From Puniceicoccales bacterium (GTDB taxonomy: Bacteria; Verrucomicrobiota; Verrucomicrobiia; Opitutales; LL51), in assembly GCA_031290315.1 (NCBI GenBank), contig JAITNS010000029.1, positions 1-11,704 of the forward strand: a stretch of 11,704 bases of DNA, given 5' to 3'. A program made the position numbers and the translations under genes. Shown piece after piece: positions 6,614 to 11,704 of the stretch. Numbering within the stretch: position 1 is the first letter of the stretch; each line of letters opens with the position of its first letter. Below the pieces are notes generated by a model. That model searched no databases, had not been told where the DNA came from, and worked only from the letters and a program-made list of their open reading frames with translations.

Positions 6614-7426
6614 TTAAAGCTCAATGCCCATAGGAGCGTGATCGGAACCCATTATATCGGCATAAATTTCGATAGATTTTATTGCTGGTGCTAATAGTTT
6701 CGAAATTAAAAAGTAATCGATCCTCCAGCCGATATTACGTTGACGTGCAGACATTCGGTAACTCCACCAGGTGTAGCAATTCGGTTTATTCGGATAAAAT
6801 TGTCGAAAAATATCTACAAAATCACACCCAATATAGCGCGAAAAGCCTTTGCGCTCTTCGTCTGTAAAACCGGCGGATCGATGATTTTGCTCCGGATGTG
6901 CGAGGTCGATCTCCCGATGCGCAACATTAAAATCGCCGCAAGTAACAATTGGCTTGGAATATTCCAACGCTTTTAAAAATTCGCAAAACTTTGGATCCCA
7001 AAATTCATGCCGAAATGATAAGCGTTTCAATTCCCCACCACCATTCGCATTCGGCGTATAAACATTTACAAGCCAAAATGCTCCGCAATCAACCACTTGA
7101 ACCCTTCCTTCTTGAGGCTCAATCATCGAATCTGGAAATAATAGCGATTGCGTATTTGCTACATTTGTCGCAAAATTCTCTGCCTCTAATACTTTACACG
7201 GCGTTTTAGAAAAAATAGCTGTTCCCGAATATCCTAAACGTTCCGCAGCGTGGAAATATTTAAAGGGCAATGATGGTAAAAATTCGGAATCTGGCGGTAA
7301 TTGGGACGGCTTCGCTTTAATTTCCTGCAAGCATAAAATATCTGGATCGAGACGCTGTATATCGGTTGCGAAATTTTTGTTCAATATCGCACGTAATCCA
7401 TTAACATTCCACGACACAATTTTCAT
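6614..7426 (-). CDS. xth: Exonuclease III / AP endonuclease
   Basis: 270 aa, full length for the ExoIII branch of the exonuclease-endonuclease-phosphatase fold. The enzyme cuts the DNA backbone 5' to abasic sites and trims 3' ends, in base excision repair. Motifs in order: SWNVNGLRA (5-13, N7); LQEIK with the metal-binding Glu (E35); NVYTPNA (Y123 region, 121-127); GDFNVAH (164-170, catalytic D165 and N167); YTWWSYR (218-224); GWRIDYF (233-239); and SDHAP (261-265, D262/H263). The N-terminus begins exactly where family members begin, so the ATG at 7424-7426 is right despite the lack of a clear Shine-Dalgarno. A possible promoter lies upstream (TTGTAT at 7538-7543, 16 bases, GATAAT at 7516-7521). 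The exact subfamily name (xthA versus exoA) cannot be settled by eye. Confidence 0.95.
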   Translation of the reverse strand: MKIVSWNVNGLRAILNKNFATDIQRLDPDILCLQEIKAKPSQLPPDSEFLPSLPFKYFHAAERLGYSGTAIFSKTPCKVLEAENFATNVANTQSLLFPDSMIEPQEGRVQVVDCGAFWLVNVYTPNANGGGELKRLSFRHEFWDPKFCEFLKALEYSKPIVTCGDFNVAHREIDLAHPEQNHRSAGFTDEERKGFSRYIGCDFVDIFRQFYPNKPNCYTWWSYRMSARQRNIGWRIDYFLISKLLAPAIKSIEIYADIMGSDHAPMGIEL

Positions 7427-7586
7427 TTTACTTTTTTAGAGAAGATTTTTTAGCACTGCCCCAAATTGAGGTTGAGGATTGTGCGGTTGGTATATTTGTC
7501 AATCCCAAGAAACTAATTATCTCCGACCTCAAACTAAATACAAAAATCGCATAATGGAAACACTTTTTTATTTTTACTGCACATTA

Positions 7587-7604
7587 ATGTTCCACGTGGA
7601 ACAT
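7587..7604. promoter_or_regulatory. parS: parS centromere site (ParB binding)
   Basis: The 16 bases TGTTCCACGTGGAACA at 7588-7603 form a perfect palindrome, extended to 18 by the flanking A and T. This matches the known chromosomal parS consensus TGTTNCACGTGNAACA, with the GTTCCACGTGGAAC variant used in several bacteria. ParB loads here, spreads, and is moved by ParA in chromosome segregation; parS sites lie mainly around the replication origin. It is intergenic, 16 bases beyond the prfB stop codon and about 160 bases upstream of xth, as expected for a functional site rather than a chance match. parA/parB are not in this window. Confidence 0.88.
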
Positions 7605-7619
7605 AGCTTTGCAATCACA

Positions 7620-8807
7620 TTAATCGCCACCAAGCCCTTGCCTACGCGCTTTGGGACAACCTGCCCGTAGCCAAGCATTGATAAAAAGATCAATATCACC
7701 GTCCATCACCACCTGTATATTACCGCTTTCCGCTCCCGTTCGTAAGTCTTTAATCATTTGATAGGGTTGGAAAACATAGCTACGGATTTGATACCCCCAA
7801 CCAATTTCGCCCTTTTCGCCGTAAAATTTTTCCATTTCGTTCCGCTTTTCGTCTTCCATTTTTTCATATAAACGGGAACGTAATGTCTTCATCGCCGTAT
7901 CTTTATTTTTATACTGGGAGCGCTCATTTTGGCACGTCACGACGATACCTGTCGAAATATGTGTAATGCGAATCGCCGATTCCGTTTTATTGACATGTTG
8001 GCCACCTTTACCGCTGGAACGATAGGTATCAATGCGGAGATCTTCGTCGCGGATCTCGATCTCAGTATTATCGTCCTCAATTTCCGCAATAATATCTACC
8101 GAGCAAAATGAGGTATGCCTCCGCTTATTCGCATCAAATGGACTAATCCGTACTAAACGATGGACTCCGCGCTCCGCTTTCGCATACCCGTAAGCGCTTA
8201 AACCAACCAAACGAACCGTTACGCGACTAATTCCAGCGCCATCTCCTAATTGCAGGTCCTGTATCTCCGTCGAATATCCTCGACGCTCCGCCCAACGCAA
8301 GTACATTCGGAGTAACATATCGGCCCAATCACAGGACTCTGTACCACCGGCTCCCGCGTGAATACTTAAAATCGCATTGCAACGATCATGCTTCCCAGAT
8401 AAAAAAGAAGAGACCTCCAAGTTATCGAGATTGCGTTGTAATTTTACTGCTTCGGTCCGTAAATCCGATACAAGAGACAAATCTTCCTCTTCCTCTTTCA
8501 ACATCTTGACCAAAGCGTCGAGGTCCATAATCTTTACTTGAAGGGATTGTACTGGCTCTATGATATCTTTCAATGCGCGAATCTTTTGCATTACTTCTTT
8601 CGCGTTATCGGCGTTGCTCCAAAAATTTTGGGCAGTCATTGCTTGCTCAAGATTAACAATGGTCTGTTTTTTTTCATCGACAGCAATAAAACGTACCAAT
8701 GCACCGATCCGTCGCACTAAATCTTCAATGAGAGCAATAATTTCCGGAGGAACAATCACATATTTAATAGAAAAAAGAATAAGATTTAAGACAAGCAAGA
8801 TTCCCAC
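7620..8807 (-). CDS. prfB: Peptide chain release factor 2
   Basis: RF2 reads UGA and UAA stop codons on the ribosome and triggers peptide release. The codon-recognition tripeptide SPF is at 222-224 (RISPFDANKRRHTSF), which separates it from RF1 (PxT). The GGQ catalytic loop is at 268-270 (SSGKGGQHVNKTES), and IHAGAGGTESCDWA (149-162) marks the family core. The frame is continuous through the place where many prfB genes carry an in-frame UGA with a +1 programmed frameshift (VRFIAVDEKK here), so that autoregulation is absent. The start is uncertain: GTG at 8805-8807 gives 395 aa with an odd hydrophobic lead (LLVLNLILF). TTG at 8796-8798 has AGAGG eight bases ahead. GTG at 8757-8759 gives 379 aa, closest to the usual 365-375. 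parS follows directly downstream. Confidence 0.95.
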   Translation of the reverse strand: MGILLVLNLILFSIKYVIVPPEIIALIEDLVRRIGALVRFIAVDEKKQTIVNLEQAMTAQNFWSNADNAKEVMQKIRALKDIIEPVQSLQVKIMDLDALVKMLKEEEEDLSLVSDLRTEAVKLQRNLDNLEVSSFLSGKHDRCNAILSIHAGAGGTESCDWADMLLRMYLRWAERRGYSTEIQDLQLGDGAGISRVTVRLVGLSAYGYAKAERGVHRLVRISPFDANKRRHTSFCSVDIIAEIEDDNTEIEIRDEDLRIDTYRSSGKGGQHVNKTESAIRITHISTGIVVTCQNERSQYKNKDTAMKTLRSRLYEKMEDEKRNEMEKFYGEKGEIGWGYQIRSYVFQPYQMIKDLRTGAESGNIQVVMDGDIDLFINAWLRAGCPKARRQGLGGD

Positions 8808-8917
8808 CTCTCAAATACCTCATTTATACCCTTTTCTCTTGCATAGTATATTTTTTAATTTTTTTAGAAAAGATACATCATATCGACATACCCTTCCTTT
8901 TTAATTCATATTCGATA

Positions 8918-10297
8918 TTATAGAGTATCAAGCCCCAAGCTCCGCAGTTTTTCATTTTCTGCTTGCTGCTGTCTTGCATACTCCTTTCTATGTAACTCAG
9001 TAATGATTTCTATAAGATCTTCCAAGCCACTTCCAAATTCATTAACTATTTTAACTTTATAAGCTTCCAAGATATTGCGTGGAGTTTTACCGGCATCATT
9101 ACATATAGTAGGATCAGCACCATAATCAAGGAGCATTTTCATATTCTCAAAATCACGCCTTTGCGCCGCACAATGCAATGCTGTATTACCATCTTTATCT
9201 TTTTGCTGTTGTCCTACATATTCCTTTTTTCGTAATTCAATAATGGTTTTTCGATACTCTTCCAAACCACTCTCAGATTCTACTTTATCTTTATGAGCTT
9301 CCAAGATATTGCGTGGAGTTTTACCGGCATCATTACATATAGTAGGATCAGCATCATGAGCAAGGAGTATTTTCATATTCTCTAAATCACACCTTTGCGC
9401 CGCACAATGCAATGCTGTATTACCATCTTTATCTTTTAAATCCGGGCTAACTTTTTGTTCTAACAAATATTTCAATATATATGGATCTTCAATAGGGAAA
9501 TGCAAAAGCGTCTTGCCAACAAATTCACCCCCTTTAAATCGATAAGAAATATCTGCACCTTTCTTATGCAATAGACAAACAACACGATTACTACAATCAT
9601 CGCTTAATCCAACTGCAATCATTAAAACACAGGTCAAAACTACATTGTTTATTTCTAAACGAGATAAGCCTTCACATGCTCGCTGAATGATCTCCCTAAA
9701 GAGCAAAATATCCTGAAAAAGGCATTCATTTCGACCGGAAGAGCTTTTCACTATCGGGGTTGAAAAGGACTCAATGTATTCATCTCCTTCAAAAAAATCC
9801 TGGAGCAAAAGCTTGAAAGGGGCCTTAAGGGCCTTATCTCGCTCTAAAAACTCCTCCATAGATTTTTTTGTCTCTATACGATCTTGCTCATCCCGCTCAG
9901 AATCATTCCTTTGTATTAAACGAAGCAAATCTAAAAGTATTATATCCACGCGTTTCGCATTTGTTTTTACTTCTCCGTGCCCCTTAACAAAAGTCTCAAA
10001 TTTCTCCAAGATTTCCTCCTCCGTATAATCTTCATCCTCTACGTCGAAATCGATTACATCGAAATCCTCTACGTCGAAATCAGTTACATCGCGAATATCC
10101 CACAAATTTTCATTCCGAGAACCTTCCCCTTGAACATTCAGCTGCTGGTCATGCAACTGCTTTTTGCGTAAATTGTTCGCAAGCTTAATCTCGAAAGCAT
10201 TCATATTGCAAAATGAAGCATTAGATGCTCCCTGACAAACCCCATTCACACACATGGCTGATAACAGCCCACAACTTATATATATATTCTTTAACAT
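8918..10297 (-). CDS. Exported ankyrin-repeat protein, 459 aa
   Basis: The N-terminus MLKNIYISCGLLSAMCVNGVCQGA is a short Sec signal peptide, probably cut after CQGA; it shares the MCVNG string with the pseudogene at 5040-5784. A charged linker with repeated DFDVxDFDV units (about 70-92) precedes a helical region (about 95-260). Ankyrin repeats begin near 262 (KTLLHFPIEDPYILKYLLEQ) and become canonical from 288: DGNTALHCAAQR..ENMK.LL...ADPTICNDAGKTP, present twice. Each is followed by a helical linker ending in QQQ, giving units 288-365 and 366-445. The tail is AENEKLRSLGLDTL. The start is supported by the signal peptide and by a promoter 33 bases away; no Shine-Dalgarno is visible. Ankyrin repeats bind proteins, so with export signals a host- or envelope-directed role is plausible but unproven. 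Confidence 0.87.
   Translation of the reverse strand: MLKNIYISCGLLSAMCVNGVCQGASNASFCNMNAFEIKLANNLRKKQLHDQQLNVQGEGSRNENLWDIRDVTDFDVEDFDVIDFDVEDEDYTEEEILEKFETFVKGHGEVKTNAKRVDIILLDLLRLIQRNDSERDEQDRIETKKSMEEFLERDKALKAPFKLLLQDFFEGDEYIESFSTPIVKSSSGRNECLFQDILLFREIIQRACEGLSRLEINNVVLTCVLMIAVGLSDDCSNRVVCLLHKKGADISYRFKGGEFVGKTLLHFPIEDPYILKYLLEQKVSPDLKDKDGNTALHCAAQRCDLENMKILLAHDADPTICNDAGKTPRNILEAHKDKVESESGLEEYRKTIIELRKKEYVGQQQKDKDGNTALHCAAQRRDFENMKMLLDYGADPTICNDAGKTPRNILEAYKVKIVNEFGSGLEDLIEIITELHRKEYARQQQAENEKLRSLGLDTL
8963..9436 (-). repeat. Ankyrin-plus-linker tandem duplication (234 bp and 240 bp copies)
   Basis: Copy one is 9203-9436 (78 codons), copy two 8963-9202 (80 codons; a two-residue insertion in the linker). 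Long stretches are identical at the DNA level, for example across the segment coding PTICNDAGKTPRNILEA, while the linkers have diverged. The unit carries one ankyrin repeat, part of a second, and a charged helical linker, so the protein grew by whole-unit duplication rather than by single 33-residue repeats. Confidence 0.92.
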
Positions 10298-10305
10298 AGT
10301 GCCTT

Positions 10306-10335
10306 AACTTAATGGCCGATTTCTTTTTATGTCAA
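10306..10335 (-). promoter_or_regulatory. Promoter of the 459-aa ankyrin gene, near-leaderless
   Basis: -35 TTGACA (10330-10335) and -10 TAAGTT (10306-10311) with 18 bases between, or TTAAGT with 17. A long A/T tract lies upstream. The -35 begins 33 bases before the start codon, the same distance as in the 277-aa paralog, and the sequence before it (A-rich then ATATC) is shared. The transcript would start almost at the ATG. Confidence 0.65.
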
Positions 10336-10372
10336 GATATTTTTTTTATTTTTTTTAAATATTTTCTCGCCG

Positions 10373-11326
10373 CTAGCTTTCTTCTACTTTATTTGTTGCT
10401 TCCCCTGTAATTTCTCCGAATGTTTTGAAGTGCGTTTTACTATACTTCGCCAATCCTTCACGTCCTTCTTTTTCGAAAATATTTTTCCCTACCCCTTTTA
10501 CGATAGAACTTGCCCCCTTCGGTAATGTTACTCCCGCTTTCTTCGATAATGCTTCCATTTGACGCACATACTCCGCACGCGCAATAATCGATGCCGCTGC
10601 CACTACCGGATCACTTTCCGCTTTAGTTCGCATTGTTAAGTTAAAACTTGGAAAATCTTTCCCTAAAAATTCTTGCACAATCGGCCGTTTCGAAAACTGA
10701 TCCAGTAGGCCCTCTGAAACATACTGGCGCCGTAACGCATTGCCCAAAGAACACGCATGCATCCAACCTAATAAGTAATTGAGATTACTACCAAAACGCT
10801 TGTATAGCTCATTATATTTTTCCATTGAAAGCACCATTAACTCAACCACTATACCCGTAATGGCGCGAATTTTCTTCTCTAACTCAAAAACCATACGGTC
10901 ACTAGAAATCGCTTTACTATCTTTTATGCCTTCCTTTTGAAATGTACGCACCGCATCGTCACCAGCAATTACACAAGCTGTAACAACAGGACCAAAAAAA
11001 TCACCCTTTCCACTCTCGTCAAGACCCGCGTGAGGAGTAAACCATTCCGGGTGAAAAACTGCCTCATTACTAAGAAAAAATTGATGAGTAATTTGAGGTT
11101 CAATAGTGAAAGTAACAAAATCAGCAGCCTCCTTCCCTTGAAGTACTAATTTCCCACTATTATACATGACCAAATTAAATCCATTTCCGTGAAATGCATA
11201 GCGGGAGTAATTAACAGAATATGGCCCGAAACCACGCATAATACAGATACGGTGGAGCTCGTCCGCTTGCGAAGTTGTTAGGGAAAATGTAAAACTATTG
11301 GGTCGATTTGAATTCTTTTTTGCCAT
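10373..11326 (-). CDS. rnhC: Ribonuclease HIII
   Basis: 317 aa from the ATG at 11324-11326. RNase HIII cleaves the RNA strand of RNA-DNA hybrids (R-loops, primers). The N-terminal ~85 residues (FTFSLTTSQADELHRIC...YNSGKLVLQG) match the substrate-binding extension that distinguishes HIII from HII. The catalytic domain opens with GLDESGKGDFFGPVV (101-115; D103/E104), the hallmark of HIII, and continues with IKDSKAISS (134-142), LLDQF (D209, likely a metal ligand) and ESDPVVAAASIIARA (237-251). An in-frame TTG at 11357-11359 would add 11 residues (MRTLCHYDCLS), but these do not look like family sequence, so the ATG is preferred; neither has a clear ribosome site. It lies 75 bases upstream of the ankyrin gene, which has its own promoter. 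Identification secure. Confidence 0.95.
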   Translation of the reverse strand: MAKKNSNRPNSFTFSLTTSQADELHRICIMRGFGPYSVNYSRYAFHGNGFNLVMYNSGKLVLQGKEAADFVTFTIEPQITHQFFLSNEAVFHPEWFTPHAGLDESGKGDFFGPVVTACVIAGDDAVRTFQKEGIKDSKAISSDRMVFELEKKIRAITGIVVELMVLSMEKYNELYKRFGSNLNYLLGWMHACSLGNALRRQYVSEGLLDQFSKRPIVQEFLGKDFPSFNLTMRTKAESDPVVAAASIIARAEYVRQMEALSKKAGVTLPKGASSIVKGVGKNIFEKEGREGLAKYSKTHFKTFGEITGEATNKVEES

Positions 11327-11387
11327 AGATAAGCAATCGTAATGGCAAAGAGTTCGCAAAAAAATAATAGCTTTTCAAGCCTTTATT

Positions 11388-11413
11388 ATAAGGGCTCCTC
11401 GCCCTTATGATCC
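11388..11413 (+). repeat. 26-bp direct repeat, copy 1 (left border of hairpin array)
   Basis: Begins ATAAGGGC and ends GATCC. It contains a perfect hairpin (ATAAGGGC / GCCCTTAT around TCCTC). An identical copy starts exactly 290 bases later. Confidence 0.95.
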
Positions 11414-11677
11414 CCGCCAGGAAACATCGTTTCCTGGACCTTGGGACCGCCCTGAATCACGTGCAACGCACGTGGTCCAGGGCGAACCACAGTTCCCCAG
11501 CCAGACTGTGCTATTAGCACAGCCTGGCTGCATTTATTAAGTTCAAAGAATATTATTCTTTGAACTATTCCTTTGGCCCTAAATTGGATGCCAGCGGCAT
11601 CTAATCTGGGGCCACAAAGGAGGTCCAGGAGATCCATCCCCTGGCGGGGTATGGGGCAGCGCCCCATAAAGAAATAA

Positions 11678-11703
11678 ATAAGGGCTCCTCGCCCTTATGA
11701 TCC
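11678..11703 (+). repeat. 26-bp direct repeat, copy 2 (at window edge)
   Basis: Identical to 11388-11413 over 26 bases, with unlike bases on both sides except for short A/T matches. It is either the right border of the hairpin element or the first bases of a second tandem unit; the window ends one base after it. Confidence 0.95.
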
Positions 11704-11704
11704 T

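Larger units (their letters stand above)
11385..11704. repeat. Hairpin-array repeat element (runs to window edge)
   Basis: Nearly every base lies in one of nine consecutive hairpins. H1 11385-11411 (11-bp stem with one T-G wobble, loop TCCTC). H2 11417-11437 (9 bp, loop ATC). H3 11448-11484 (7 + 9 bp with one A-C opposition, loop AAC). H4 11498-11530 (7 + 7 bp, one A-C, loop ATT). H5 11540-11566 (12 bp perfect, loop ATT). H6 11570-11620 (about 20 pairs, loop AGC, small bulges). H7 11625-11644 (5 bp plus inner pairs, one A-C). H8 11650-11668 (8 bp perfect, loop AGC). H9 11678-11698 repeats H1. It is visibly GC-richer than its surroundings. No known IS, CRISPR or RNA family is recognised. A 93-codon open frame on the - strand is probably incidental. 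Structure is seen directly; its nature is unknown. Confidence 0.85.

Noticed and set aside
11457..11475. CACGTG motifs in the hairpin array as further parS sites
   Set aside because: The flanks do not match the parS arms; the two CACGTG copies simply form the inner stem of hairpin H3.
11386..11667. 93-codon open frame on the - strand through the hairpin array
   Set aside because: Almost every codon lies in a palindromic stem, the predicted protein has no family features, and no ribosome site precedes the ATG. The open frame is more likely incidental to the GC-rich hairpins.

Overview
The window looks like chromosomal DNA of an AT-rich bacterium from the PVC group, most likely an Opitutae/Puniceicoccales-type verrucomicrobium, with Chlamydiota the main alternative. 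This is inferred from the RecA sequence style, an RNase HIII with its N-terminal extension, a UGA-type release factor 2, and the absence of Proteobacteria-specific features. A cluster of secreted ankyrin-repeat proteins, a decaying paralog, homopolymer-rich spacers and a hairpin-dense repeat suggest a host-associated lifestyle with relaxed selection. No database search was possible, so the taxonomy is tentative.

Layout: (a) 2-637 holds the 3' end of an unrecognised gene on the + strand, closed by a hairpin terminator at 663-694. Everything else lies on the - strand. (b) 707-2373 carries recA followed 20 nt downstream by a short SufD-like protein. (c) 2504-5784 is an ankyrin-family cluster: a 443-aa protein with acidic 41-residue repeats, a 277-aa protein, and a frameshifted paralog of the latter. 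(d) 5979-8807 is a housekeeping block: a tandem ACT-domain protein, an exonuclease III-type AP endonuclease, and prfB. A perfect ParB-binding parS palindrome sits between the last two at 7587-7604. (e) 8918-10297 is a third ankyrin protein. (f) 10373-11326 is rnhC (RNase HIII). (g) 11385 to the right edge is a repeat element made almost entirely of adjacent hairpins, bounded by two identical 26-bp hairpin copies 290 bp apart.

How it fits together: recA, the AP endonuclease and RNase HIII are genome-maintenance genes. prfB serves translation termination, and parS implies that the region is origin-proximal. The ankyrin proteins all carry export signals and share a helical segment before the repeats. 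At least two are preceded by near-identical sigma70-type promoters placed so close to the start codon that the mRNA would be almost leaderless. They are therefore probably one regulated family of exported, possibly host-interacting proteins inserted among core genes. The most unusual items are the hairpin array at the right edge, the conserved leaderless promoter layout of the ankyrin family, and the intergenic parS.
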